A stretch of 64,000 nucleotides of DNA from Myxococcaceae bacterium (GTDB lineage Bacteria > Myxococcota > Myxococcia > Myxococcales > Myxococcaceae). The stretch is from assembly GCA_017881265.1 (NCBI GenBank), contig JADGRA010000014.1, positions 1-64,000 on the forward strand, in the 5' to 3' direction. The translations under genes were made by a program, and so were the position numbers. Below the pieces are notes generated by a model. It made no database searches. It was not told where the DNA came from and saw nothing but the letters and a program-made list of their open reading frames with translations. This document shows positions 7,581-15,787 of the stretch, one piece after another. Numbering within the stretch: position 1 is the first letter of the stretch; each line of letters opens with the position of its first letter.

Positions 7581-8080
7581 CGCAGCACTCTGTTTCAGAG
7601 GAGAAGTCGACCCGCATCAATAACTGGCAGCACAGTTGGCAGCAGACGAGCCGAATTTAGCGCGCGCCTTGCTCGGTGGCGCCGCTGATTCGGCTTGGGC
7701 AAGGTGAGCTTCGCCGTCGAGTACGTACGCCTACGACGCACCGACTGCGGGCAGCGACAAGCCGCGACTGCTGAGGGTTCCGCGGCGCCCGCTTCCGTGT
7801 TTCGGCAAGTTCCCGCGTGCCCTTGCTTCGTCAGGCCGAGGACCGCGCCCTTGCGCATTCCCGTGTTGAGCGCAGTGACAAAGACGGGACGCGATCTCGT
7901 CGGAAGCTGCTCGAGCATGGGGAATCTCCGCCGATCTCGGGTAGTCGGACACGACACTCTTTGTCTGGCGACGCTTCCGGCCTTGCGTCAACAAGCGGAA
8001 AGCTCAAGCCGCGACGAGGAATGCCCTGCTGGATGCCTGCCTGAGGCTGCTGCGGTGAAGGCGCCACAGCAACCGCGGGC
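7581..8080. other. Degraded integration-site region
   Basis: There is no intact gene between the right tRNA-Glu repeat and the tRNA-Asp fragment. The region contains the integrase remnant. On the minus strand there is also a short frame that ends in AKFGSSAANCAASY near 7615, possibly the C-terminus of the same decayed integrase gene. Confidence 0.4.
7823..7918 (-). pseudogene. Tyrosine recombinase (phage integrase) fragment
   Basis: A short minus-strand frame reads RSRPVFVTALNTGMRKGAVL, closely resembling the box around the first catalytic Arg of phage integrases (ALxTGMRxGEIL). The conserved Glu after the Gly is replaced. No HxxR or Tyr box follows in any frame that I can see. It is a decayed integrase, which fits the att repeats on either side. 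Confidence 0.5.
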
Positions 8081-8122
8081 CTGTCACGCCGGAGGTCACG
8101 GGTTCAAGTCCCGTACTCCTCG
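8081..8122 (+). pseudogene. 3' fragment of a tRNA-Asp gene (att scar)
   Basis: The sequence holds an anticodon loop CTGTCAC (anticodon GTC, Asp), the 3' anticodon strand, a perfect T arm (ACGGG-TTCAAGT-CCCGT) and a 3' acceptor strand. Upstream there is no matching 5' acceptor strand or D arm. It is therefore the 3' half of a tRNA-Asp, as left by an element that integrated at such a gene. Confidence 0.55.
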
Positions 8123-8160
8123 CTAGCCAAGCATCAGAAGTCGCTGGGAATTTTCGATTT

Positions 8161-8234
8161 GGGCTGCATCATGACTATCGCCGCGCCGCGTGAGCCGTGA
8201 ATGACGCTCGGGTGAACAAAGTAGCCAACACGGG
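8161..8234 (+). mobile_element. IS end fragment (same IS as 9195-10319)
   Basis: These 74 bp match the transposase 3' end and terminal repeat of the complete IS at 9195-10319 with two mismatches, in the opposite orientation. They encode the last residues [10 protein letters not shown] and the terminus AAAGTAGCCAACACGGG. The remainder of this copy is deleted. Confidence 0.8.
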
Positions 8235-8346
8235 CGGCCCGCTTCGAGTCGACTGGGAGCGGTGGCAATCCGAGGTGAATGCTGCGTCAACTGTGCTCCA
8301 TTCATCGATGGAAAAGGTTCTGCCCTCGCAGCCGGAGTTCACCTCA

Positions 8347-8772
8347 ATGAGTACATTCGAGACCCGAATCACGCTGCTGTTTATTCTCGGAATGCCGCTC
8401 CTCGCGGCCGCCGCAGCGTCCGGCGAAGTCCCTGCGCCCTGCCAGGTGCTCTCCGCCGAGGTGTGGAGCAGCATCATGGGGTACACGGCGACCGCCACAC
8501 CCGGTGACATGCTCTGCACCTACGAGAGCAAGAGTGGCGGAGGGCAGTTCCGGATCATGGCCGTCGTGGGCACGAGCGCCGAGGCTGAGGCCGGCGCGAA
8601 GCGCATCCGAGACCTGCAACCGAAGGGCAATCCCAATGCGTGGCGAGGCGTCGTGGAAACCCAGGGCTCCGTCATCTTCAGCATCTCATTGTTCCAGGCC
8701 GCGCCGACCGACAGTACCGCCTCCCAGCTACAGAAGCTCGTCGCTGCCGCGAAGCAGAAACTACCGAAGTAG
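8347..8772 (+). CDS. Secreted hypothetical protein
   Basis: This is a 141-residue protein from ATG 8347. A Sec signal peptide (ITLLFILGMPLLAAAAASG) is followed by a compact domain with two Cys (APCQVLS and MLCTYES) that could form a disulfide. The layout is loosely similar to DUF3558-like small secreted proteins, but no assignment is safe. The frame stays open upstream into the IS end at 8161-8234; the MSTFETR start is preferred because the signal peptide follows it directly. It lies between two inverted IS ends. Confidence 0.6.
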   Translation: MSTFETRITLLFILGMPLLAAAAASGEVPAPCQVLSAEVWSSIMGYTATATPGDMLCTYESKSGGGQFRIMAVVGTSAEAEAGAKRIRDLQPKGNPNAWRGVVETQGSVIFSISLFQAAPTDSTASQLQKLVAAAKQKLPK

Positions 8773-9194
8773 CAGGGCAGCCTGTTACAGCGTGGAACTT
8801 GTGGATGGCGGAATTGCCGTTGACGACACGAGCGGCTATTCGGAGCGCCGTTCGGCGCCTGCTATGAGGGAAGGCGGTCCTCGGCGGCGGACGATACTGC
8901 TCAGCCGCAATCTTTGGCTCAGCCACGGTCCTGGTTCGGTCGGCACCAATCTCTAGTCCCCTGGCTGGATGGGAAGCGGGGCGCGCAATTGGCGGGCAAT
9001 TGGACCAACCTAACGCCGCAGACCAGACCTGGGCGAGTTCTGCCCTTGTGCCTTGACTGCTCCGCACCTTTGGATTCCTACGCAATCGCCGACCCGCCCA
9101 TCGTCGCCCTCAAGTTCGTCGGCGGGTCGTAACGGCCTCGGGGAAAGCCGCTGACCTGTGCGGCGTAGCAAGCTAATACCCACCTCCGCGTCCA
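8773..9194. other. Non-coding stretch, no gene seen
   Basis: There are 422 bp between the secreted protein gene and the left end of the complete IS. No frame has convincing composition or a ribosome-binding site, and I see no RNA gene. Confidence 0.4.
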
Positions 9195-9211
9195 CCCGTG
9201 CTGGCTACTTT
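9195..9211 (+). repeat. IS terminal inverted repeat, left
   Basis: Perfect complement of 10303-10319; also present with one mismatch in the remnant ending at 8234. Confidence 0.85.
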
Positions 9212-9235
9212 GTTCATCCGAGCGTCATTCACGGC

Positions 9236-10228
9236 TCACGCGGCGCGGCGATAGTCATGATGCAGCCCATTGAGGACCGGAATCGCGATGACGTCGCCGG
9301 CACGCTCTGGCAATCGAGGGACCGGCTGCTCTTGGTCAATGCCCTGATGCGGACGAACTCCATTGTAGAAGCGCACAAATTCGGCGACCAGGCTTCGGAG
9401 GTGCGGCTCGCTAAATATGAGCACGTGGTCGAGCAGCTCACGACGGAGGGTGCCGACGAACCGCTCAGCGAAAGCGTTCATGTTCGGCGCCCAGGGAGCC
9501 GACCGCACGACGGACGTCCCTTCGAAAGCCCTGACGAAGCAGCGGCCGAACTTCGCGTCACGGTCGCAGACCAGCACCTCGGGTGCGCTCTCTAACGTCG
9601 CGTTCCTTGCTTGCTGTGCACACCAGTCGTCGGTGGGACTGTACGTCACGGCGGCGCGAATGACTTTCCGGCGAGTTAGGTCGAGGAAAAAGAGAACAAA
9701 CACTTGCCGAAACCGCGCGTCGTAGGTCTGCACGAAGTCGCAAGCCCACGTGACGTGGTTGCCGATGAAGGTCGCCCAGCGCTGCCCGTCTCCGGGCGGC
9801 CGCCTCTTCATGTACCTTTGAATGGTTCGCTTCGTCACGTGGATTCCTAGCTTGAGGAGTTCGCCCCGAATTCGCTCCGCGCCCCAGCGGGGATTGTTCG
9901 AGTTCACTTCGCGGATGAGGGCCGCGAGGCCGGTCGGCTTCCGGCCTCTTGGACGGGAGCGCCATCGCCAGAAGAGGCGGAAACCTTCTCGGTGCCACCG
10001 CAGCACCGTTGCCGGCTGGACCAGCGTCACCGCTGTTCGCCACGTCCCGGTCCACCTCGCCAGGACGGCGATGGTCCACTGCTGCGCGGGCGACCAACGC
10101 ACGCGCTTGCCTCTGAGCCGACACTTCGCCACCACCAACTGCTGCCTGAGGAGTTCGTTCTCTGCGACGAGCGAGGCGCGCGAGCGGAGCAGTCCCACCA
10201 CGAATCGCCACAGGGCACCAAGCATCAT
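9236..10228 (-). CDS. IS transposase, integrase-core (DDE) family
   Basis: This 330-residue protein starts at ATG 10228. The N-terminal helices include [16 protein letters not shown], and a helix-turn-helix region contains [19 protein letters not shown]. The rve core has the triad at WACDFVQ (Asp), VCDRDAKFG (Asp) and [20 protein letters not shown] (Glu). The C-terminus HHDYRRAA is shared with the remnant at 8161. It is intact and lies within the 17-bp inverted repeats, so the element may be active. It belongs to a different subgroup from the 5516 transposase but has the same overall layout. Confidence 0.9.
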   Translation of the reverse strand: MMLGALWRFVVGLLRSRASLVAENELLRQQLVVAKCRLRGKRVRWSPAQQWTIAVLARWTGTWRTAVTLVQPATVLRWHREGFRLFWRWRSRPRGRKPTGLAALIREVNSNNPRWGAERIRGELLKLGIHVTKRTIQRYMKRRPPGDGQRWATFIGNHVTWACDFVQTYDARFRQVFVLFFLDLTRRKVIRAAVTYSPTDDWCAQQARNATLESAPEVLVCDRDAKFGRCFVRAFEGTSVVRSAPWAPNMNAFAERFVGTLRRELLDHVLIFSEPHLRSLVAEFVRFYNGVRPHQGIDQEQPVPRLPERAGDVIAIPVLNGLHHDYRRAA

Positions 10229-10302
10229 TCCGGTAAGCTACCAGTCTGAACTCCGAAGCTCGGAGGTCTGCGAGCCGGCCGCCGAGAAGCGCGCGGATGG
10301 AG

Positions 10303-10319
10303 AAAGTAGCCAGCACGGG
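10303..10319 (-). repeat. IS terminal inverted repeat, right
   Basis: AAAGTAGCCAGCACGGG on the plus strand, the perfect complement of 9195-9211, on the transposase 5' side. Confidence 0.85.
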
Positions 10320-10612
10320 CCTTCCGCAGCGCTGCAGCGCTGACGAGCGCGAATGGCGGGACCGGGCGGGGCGGTCGGAGGATCGCGCCGCAGTCCCTGC
10401 CGAGGCCTAGGAGCGAGCGGGGCTCCGGGCCCCGTGACCGACGAGCGACGACGGGATCGAGCGCGAAAGCAAGCGAGGACCGACACGACCCGCCCGGTTT
10501 CCGCCATCAGTGCCGTCCTCCCTCGTGGGTTCTGATTCCGAGGGCTGTGCCGGTGGGCTCTGAAGAGGAGACGGTTCGGTGATTAGACTTCGTTCGGGAA
10601 GACGACGAATCC

Positions 10613-11152
10613 ATGAAACCACCATCGAACGTCAAGACGCCAGCGCAATACATCGCCTCACTCCCCGCCGAACGTGCGAAGACGATCGCGACGGTGCGCG
10701 CACTCGTGAACAAGCACATTCCGCGCGGTTACGATGAGTGCCTTGTCTGGGGCACGATCGGCTGGACGATCCCCCTGTCTCGATATCCAGACACTTACAA
10801 TAGGCAGCCCATCTGCTACGTCGCGCTCTCGTCTCAGAAGAGCTACTGCTCGCTCTACCTGATGGGTGCGTTTTGGAGTGCGAGTCAGCTAGAGCAGCTG
10901 AAGGCGGCGTTCAGGGCGGCGGGGAAGAAGCTCGACATGGGGAAGTGTTGCCTTCATTTCGAGTCGCCGGACGATTTGCCGCTCGAGGCGATTGGCAAGC
11001 TGATCTCGGCGATTTCGAGCGAGAAGTGGATCGAGATGTACGAACAATCGCGCTTGATGACCAAGGCGGGGCAGGCGCGGGTGGCGAAGCAAGGCGCCCC
11101 ATCGGCGAGCAAGGTGGCCGCCAAGCGCGTCGACACAAAGCGTCGGCGGTAA
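10613..11152 (+). CDS. DUF1801 (YdhG-like) domain protein
   Basis: This 179-residue protein starts at ATG 10613. The fold follows DUF1801/YdhG proteins: an N-terminal helix (TPAQYIASLPAERAKTIATV), then HIPRGYDECLVWGTIGWTIP, YVALSSQKSYCSLYLMG, and a helical ending with FESPDDLPLEAIGKLI. A basic, low-complexity tail (VAAKRVDTKRRR) ends it. The family is small and cytosolic and its biochemical role is not firmly established. It is monocistronic and lies in the accessory region just beyond the IS. Confidence 0.8.
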   Translation: MKPPSNVKTPAQYIASLPAERAKTIATVRALVNKHIPRGYDECLVWGTIGWTIPLSRYPDTYNRQPICYVALSSQKSYCSLYLMGAFWSASQLEQLKAAFRAAGKKLDMGKCCLHFESPDDLPLEAIGKLISAISSEKWIEMYEQSRLMTKAGQARVAKQGAPSASKVAAKRVDTKRRR

Positions 11153-11278
11153 ACTTTCCCAGCATGACTCGCCGATAGCGGGCCTCCGCCCGAACAACAC
11201 TCCGAACCACCAGATGGCGAAGGCGAGAGCCTCGGGAGTGCGGGACCTCTCTGCCGCGAAGCTGGTCCCGCGGCGCGA

Positions 11279-12421
11279 TCAGAGTCCGGACACCTGCAAC
11301 GTCCAGTCGAAGGTCTGGGTGATTCCCGGCTGGTCGAGCTCGTAGCTTCCGGTTCCGGTTCCGCCGTCCAGAACGTCGGTCCGGGTGCCATTGATGAAGA
11401 ACTCCTCGGGCCAGGTGTACGTGACGACGTTGACCTGCCCGCTGCAGGTGTAGGTGACGGGGAGCTGGAAGATGGCTCCGACGGTGCCCTGGTACTGGCC
11501 GGCCACGTGGGTGTTGTCGGGTGCGAGCCAGACGCCAATCCCGCCATTCTCCGCCTCGGAGACGAGGGTCCCGTCGATGTCCGGCGCAGTCACGGTGCAG
11601 TTCGGCTTCGTCTCCTCGTAGTGGAAGTGGTACGAGCCCATCGACGGGAAGTTGAAGACGCCAGAGCCGGACTCTGTCGGGTCGTACTGCATGTCCAGGG
11701 TCGCCACCGAATCGGTGACGACCACATCGTCTCCCGTGGTTTTCACCTCATGGTGGTGGGCGGTGCCCTGCAGCCTTGGAGCCGAGCAGACCGGTCCCTC
11801 TTGATTCACCAGCGACGTGCGATCGAGTGCGATCAGCATCCCGCCTTGCAGATTGCAGCAGCATTGACAGGCGTCCTTCTGCGCGTCGTCGTATGCCGAC
11901 TGACCGAGCCCGGCCACCAGGCTGTAGTACTTGTTCGCCCGCGCGATGCAGATCCCGTACTCCTGGTTGTTCGAGAAGCAGAGCCCATCGGAACAGCCGG
12001 CCCTGCCCCTCGGGTCGACCGGGTACGCGTTGTTGCAGGACCGGAGGAGATCCTGGAGGAAGGCAGTGTCGCAGGCCGTCTTGTCCTTGTTGCAGGTGCC
12101 GTAGCACCGGTCGTGCTGGTTGCAGCCGCAGGACTGCATCGCGGGGCATCCACCGTTGGCAAAGTCTGCGGCGTTGTATCCCTGGGGAATGACGCCAGCC
12201 TTGATCAGCTTGGAGAACTTCTCCGGCCCGCATCCGTTGACCGTGGGCTGGTAGCCGTCGATCGGCTTCCGGCAGAGAGGCGTGGACGAGGGGCAGGGCG
12301 GACACGACGCGAGATCCGCAACCGGATGCTCGCAGTCCGATATTGCCCTCGCGACGCCCGCCGGAAACGTTGCCGCGGCGAGAAGCAGGAGAGCGGCTCG
12401 CATGGTGGGTCCCGGGCTCAT
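11279..12421 (-). CDS. Secreted phospholipase A2-like protein (group XII-like)
   Basis: This 380-residue protein starts at ATG 12421, overlapping the upstream lipoprotein stop as ATGA; a second ATG at 12403 is possible. A signal peptide (RAALLLLAAATFPAGVARA) leads into a Cys-rich domain. NGCGPEKF at about 62-69 corresponds to the Ca2+-loop region, and CGCNQHDRCYGTC at about 98-110 carries the His-Asp catalytic dyad (H103, D104). KDKTACDTAFLQDLL follows. This order and spacing match eukaryotic PLA2G12, where the core also reads CNQHDRCY. More Cys pairs extend to about 190 (CQCCC). A beta-rich C-terminal domain of about 190 residues has no family that I recognise. It would act outside the inner membrane on phospholipids; activity is inferred. 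Confidence 0.75.
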   Translation of the reverse strand: MSPGPTMRAALLLLAAATFPAGVARAISDCEHPVADLASCPPCPSSTPLCRKPIDGYQPTVNGCGPEKFSKLIKAGVIPQGYNAADFANGGCPAMQSCGCNQHDRCYGTCNKDKTACDTAFLQDLLRSCNNAYPVDPRGRAGCSDGLCFSNNQEYGICIARANKYYSLVAGLGQSAYDDAQKDACQCCCNLQGGMLIALDRTSLVNQEGPVCSAPRLQGTAHHHEVKTTGDDVVVTDSVATLDMQYDPTESGSGVFNFPSMGSYHFHYEETKPNCTVTAPDIDGTLVSEAENGGIGVWLAPDNTHVAGQYQGTVGAIFQLPVTYTCSGQVNVVTYTWPEEFFINGTRTDVLDGGTGTGSYELDQPGITQTFDWTLQVSGL

Positions 12422-12828
12422 CGGTGGAGGGTCAGATCCACGGCGTGGATCGCGAGCGGATAGTCGGCGGGGAATTCGAGCGTCCCGGCGAAGCCGCCGT
12501 CCAGGTCGAACTTCCCCTTCACGAGGAGGTTGGTCGATGTCTGCCAGCTGGCATCGGAGCCACTCCGCGTCCCGGTGATGTCGTCGTCCGGCAAGAAGTC
12601 ACCGGTCGCCTCGTCCTGGACGAGCATCTGGCCGGTCAACTGGCCATTGCTCTCTGCGAGCGCGAACTGGATGCTGACGGACTTGGTGTCGGGGGAGCTC
12701 AACGCCCCCGTCCACGTCGCGGCCACACTGGCGGGCCCCGGAGTCTGCCCGGGGTTGCTGCTCGAGCTGCAGGCGGCGACGAGGAGAAGCACCCCGTTCG
12801 CGGCGATCCTTCCACGAGTGGCTCGCAT
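12418..12828 (-). CDS. Lipoprotein upstream of PLA2-like gene
   Basis: This 136-residue protein has a lipobox (GVLLLVAAC) and a Ser/Pro linker (SSSSNPGQTPGPA). A beta-rich domain follows (WTGALSSPDTKSVSIQFALA, GQLTGQMLVQDEATGDF, FAGTLEFPADYPLAI). Such lipocalin-like or jellyroll-like small lipoproteins are common in myxobacteria; no named family is claimed. The stop overlaps the start of the PLA2-like gene, so the two are translated together. A chaperone, inhibitor or anchor role is possible but speculative. Confidence 0.7.
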   Translation of the reverse strand: MRATRGRIAANGVLLLVAACSSSSNPGQTPGPASVAATWTGALSSPDTKSVSIQFALAESNGQLTGQMLVQDEATGDFLPDDDITGTRSGSDASWQTSTNLLVKGKFDLDGGFAGTLEFPADYPLAIHAVDLTLHR

Positions 12829-13001
12829 GCCCAGGTCCCCTCCTCATCTCGACATGGCGGACATGCCGAGCGTGTCGGCGCAACATATACAATGACCGCG
12901 CGATCGAACGGGAATTGCCACGCCATCTCAGATGCGCCCGAGGGTCCGGTGAGACCCACGACGCCCCTGGCCGTCATCGCCAGCGGGCCGCGTGCCCCGT
13001 G

Positions 13002-13630
13002 AGGTTGGATGCTCCATCGGCGCCCCGGTCACACCGAGAGTCGGGCAGACTTGGACGACGTTCCTCCGGAACCACCGAGATGGCATCGCCGCCATGGACT
13101 TCTTTTCCGTGCCCACCGCGATGTTCCAGGTCCTTCACGTGTTTCTCGTCGTCGGCCACAGCCGGCGCGAGGTGGTCCACTGCGCTGTGACGGCCAGTCC
13201 GACCTCTGCTTGGGTTGCGCAGCAGCTTCGCGAGCCCTTTCCCTTCGAGTCGGCGCCGCGCTTCATCGTCTTCGACCGCGACCCTATTTTCTCAGCTGGT
13301 GTGCCGGGGACGCTGAAATCCATGCTCATCCAACCAACACGCACCAGCTACAGGAGTCCCTGGCAGAACGGGGTCGCCGAACGGTTAGTCGGAACCGTCC
13401 GCCGAGAGTTACTCGACCACGTCATCGTCCTCAACGAGCGCCACCTCCGGCGCCTGCTCGACTCGTTCATCGGCTATTACCATCTAGACCGCACGCACCT
13501 TTCCCTAAACAAGGACTCTCCACGCGGACGTGCGGTGGAGCGGCGTCCCGGCGCGACAAGCAGCGTCGTCAGCCTCAGCCGAGTCGGCGGCCTCCATCGC
13601 CGCTACGCTTGGCGCCGAGCGGCGGCGTAG
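13002..13630 (+). pseudogene. Transposase C-terminal fragment (IS remnant)
   Basis: About 200 residues match the C-terminal 60% of the 5516 transposase. TWTTFLRNHRDGIAAMDFF aligns with TWRNFLRNHLSQAAAMDFF, the second Asp lies in FIVFDRDPIF, and the Glu in [17 protein letters not shown]. The C-terminus GGLHRRYAWRRAA is present. The first 140 residues, including the HTH region, are missing. The copy cannot encode a working transposase. Confidence 0.8.
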
Positions 13631-14208
13631 ACTCTCTGGCCCCGCGCTGTCCTGGGTTACCAGAAGTAGAGGCGCGTCTCGTGGGCGCTCGGGGCCCAAG
13701 CGCCGTCCAATTCACGGACCTCGGGTTCGCGCCGCCGCGTGTTTCGCGTTTGAGCCGCTGTGCCCTGATGGGTTCGCACGCGCTCACACCTACGGAACGT
13801 GAATTGGCGACGCACAACGGCAGCGGGGTCCGGCCCCCCGCTCCCCGTTACCGACGTCGCAACCCCTCGAAATCTGGCGCCGCTGAGGTTTTCGGCAGCC
13901 ACAGGAGTTTGAGGAGACGCTGCACGTCTTCTCCAACAGCTAGGACGCACGCTTGCACATCCTCACGGTGCGTCCGATTTGAGCAGAGATAGTGAGGCTA
14001 CGCCCACCTTCCGCAGAGCGCGCCGTTTCCACTTCTTCAGCGCCCGGGCCCGTGCCAGGCTGACCTTCTCCGTTTCGTCATGGGAGTGGGCGCCACGGCC
14101 GGAGCCGGCTAATGCTCCATAGCGCCGCTGGACCTGTCAATCGGCGCATCCCGAGCTGGGTGACTCCTGCGTATATTGCCGCACTTAGGGGAAGAAGGAG
14201 GCTGCGCC
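13631..14208. other. Non-coding stretch with IS-associated repeat
   Basis: There is no gene in this 578-bp stretch. It contains the inverted copy of the 37-bp repeat (13844-13880) and a 10-bp inverted pair CCAATTCACG (13707) / CGTGAATTGG (13798). It ends with a -10-like TATATT (14172-14177) and the ribosome-binding site of the next gene. Confidence 0.45.
13844..13880 (-). repeat. 37-bp inverted repeat, copy 2
   Basis: Exact reverse complement of 5434-5470. It lies about 210 bp beyond the 3' end of the transposase fragment, whereas copy 1 lies 45 bp before the 5' end of its relative. Confidence 0.6.
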
Positions 14209-14391
14209 ATGTCTTTTGTTCTCTATGTGGTGGGATTTCTAGTCGTCATCGCCGGCGTAGCTTGGGGCCTCATTAAGGTGGGAGCACCCACCCAATGGGT
14301 GATCATCGCCTCCGTCGTCTTGCTCGGGATCGGGATCCTGACCGGGGTGACCCGTACTCGCTCCAAAGACCCTCCCGACCCCTCGGCCTGA
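14209..14391 (+). CDS. Small two-helix membrane protein
   Basis: This 60-residue protein starts at ATG 14209 behind a strong ribosome-binding site (AAGAAGGAGG, 14192-14201). It consists of two membrane helices (VLYVVGFLVVIAGVAWGLI and WVIIASVVLLGIGILTGV) and a short polar tail. The first helix is Gly/Val rich. It stands alone, with no cotranscribed neighbour. I recognise no family; it resembles the many small inner-membrane peptides of unknown role. Confidence 0.65.
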   Translation: MSFVLYVVGFLVVIAGVAWGLIKVGAPTQWVIIASVVLLGIGILTGVTRTRSKDPPDPSA

Positions 14392-14723
14392 GGCACGGAG
14401 AGCTCGATCGGCAAGGACAGCGATTCATCCACTCCAGCATCGCAGAAGAAGGGGCACATCCTTCCCCACTGCCGACTCAGGGCGCAGAGTTACAGCTCCC
14501 GTCCCCTGTCAGGCCCCGCGAACGAGGCGCTCCCGCGACGACCGTAGACCCGCGGCCACGACCCCTGCGAGAGCGGGTCGGGCGCGAGGGACACGGGGCG
14601 ATGGGGGGGATCCGTCCCGTGGCCGCGGCGAGAGTAATCACGGGGATGGGCGCGCGCAGCCGTCTCGGGTGGCGGACTGTCAGCCCGCGGAATTGGTCTA
14701 GGCTTCTTGCGCAGGGGGAACCG
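14392..14723. other. Non-coding stretch with GC-rich inverted repeats
   Basis: No gene is seen in this 332-bp stretch. CGCGGCCACG (about 14551-14560) and its complement CGTGGCCGCG (about 14619-14628) could pair and enclose a smaller hairpin, but there is no U-tract or other sign of a defined RNA. Confidence 0.35.
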
Positions 14724-15114
14724 ATGGTTTGCTTGCTCTTGCTCCTCGCTCTCGTCGCCGGGGCAAAAGCCCGAGTCGAAGGTCGTTACCGCGTCCCGGA
14801 AGAAAGCCTTCCAGGCTGCCGTCGAGCAGCAGGCGAAGATCTTCGTCCTCCAACTCTTGGAGGACCTGGCGTGCGTCGAGGGCAGCCCGTGGCCGACGAC
14901 AGAATGCGCTTTGGCGCAGAAGCAGGTCGACGACGCGAAGTCCGACCAAGACTTGATCCTGCAAGAGCACGCCCCGTACGCGCGATGCGAGGTGCTATGG
15001 GTATCGAGCGCCGCGGAGAGAAGCGCGGCAAAAGAGATGCGCGCCAGATCGGACGCGGGCCTCGCATTCGTCCTCGACGCCGGATCATTGCTGCTCAGGC
15101 ATCCCCGGACGTGA
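14724..15114 (+). pseudogene. Secreted protein gene with frameshift
   Basis: ATG 14724 follows a GGGGGA Shine-Dalgarno and opens a clear signal peptide (MVCLLLLLALVAGAKA). After about 14 codons the good coding composition moves to the +1 frame: KPESKVVTASRKKAFQAAVE, then AKIFVLQLLEDLACVEG, with three more Cys. A single extra base in the GGGGCAAAA run near 14760-14766 would explain this. The gene is either a recent pseudogene or carries a sequence error. The reconstructed protein of about 129 residues would be secreted; its family is unknown. Confidence 0.45.
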
Positions 15115-15397
15115 CCGTCGATGGGCACAACCTTCGCAGGAACGGCCGTCCGGATTGCAGTCTAGTGCGCGTCCACAGGTGAGAGCCGCCTGGTCGGCGA
15201 AACGACCCTGGATGCGAAGGGCGTCGCCCTAGGCTCCGGGCCCAGGGCGTTGTGAGGGCGACCTGGACGTGGCCAGCAATTGCGGGGCGGCCACCGCGGA
15301 GAGAATCAGCCATGGCTGAGACGCAATAGCTGCACTCCGTGCGACTGGAACCCCTCTAACCGCAACTCCTTCACGCGCTTTCCGCCTCCTGGAGGGA

Positions 15398-15787
15398 ATG
15401 ACTCTGAAACTCGGAATCCTCTTCAGTGCGAATGCCATCGTCGCGATGGCTTTCGGTATCACTGCAACACGTGTCCCGACAGAACTGCTCGCCGCATTTG
15501 GCATCACTCACGCTCACGCCAGGCACGGCCCTCGTTGCGCGCCTAGCCGGCGTCCCTTTGTGGGCCTCGGCATCTTGAGCTGGCTCGTGCGCGCTGCACC
15601 CCCCTCGGTGGCGCTGCATTCAACTGTTATGGCCCGCTTCATTGGCGAGACCCTGGGCTTTCTTGTGTCTGTGCACGGCGTCCAGTCGGGCGCATCCAAC
15701 GCACTCGGCTGGTCCGTCCTCGCACTTTTCGGTCTTCCGGGCGGGCTTCGCCTTTGCGAAATGTTATCGGTTGGGACGCGGGCCTGA
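15398..15787 (+). CDS. Small multi-helix membrane protein with compensating frameshifts
   Basis: This 129-residue frame starts at ATG 15398, behind TGGAGGGA. It starts with a membrane helix (MTLKLGILFSANAIVAMAFG) and ends with two or three more. Residues 38-53 (HAHARHGPRCAPSRR) look wrong, whereas the neighbouring frame over the same bases reads TLTPGTALVARLAGVP, exactly what such proteins have at this place. An extra base near 15507-15511 and a lost base near 15555-15560 would cause this. The reading frame is preserved overall, so a protein is still made. The family resembles DUF4345-like four-helix proteins. Confidence 0.5.
   Translation: MTLKLGILFSANAIVAMAFGITATRVPTELLAAFGITHAHARHGPRCAPSRRPFVGLGILSWLVRAAPPSVALHSTVMARFIGETLGFLVSVHGVQSGASNALGWSVLALFGLPGGLRLCEMLSVGTRA

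Larger units (their letters stand above)
9195..10319 (-). mobile_element. Complete 1.1-kb insertion sequence
   Basis: The IS is 1125 bp and is bounded by perfect 17-bp terminal inverted repeats: CCCGTGCTGGCTACTTT at 9195-9211 and its complement at 10303-10319. One full-length DDE transposase gene fills it. The immediate flanks (GTCCA and CCTTC) do not show an obvious target duplication. Confidence 0.85.

Noticed and set aside
5434-13880. CRISPR array
   Set aside because: There are only two copies of the 37-bp repeat, inverted and 8.4 kb apart; no spacers or cas genes are in the window.
13657-13950. 97-codon minus-strand frame sharing RFRGVATSVTG with the frame at 5412
   Set aside because: The shared peptide comes from the 37-bp DNA repeat; outside it the frames differ and are not protein-like.
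14540-14640. Possible structured RNA with nested GC-rich hairpins
   Set aside because: No U-tract, conserved loop or promoter could be seen; such pairings are expected by chance at this GC content.
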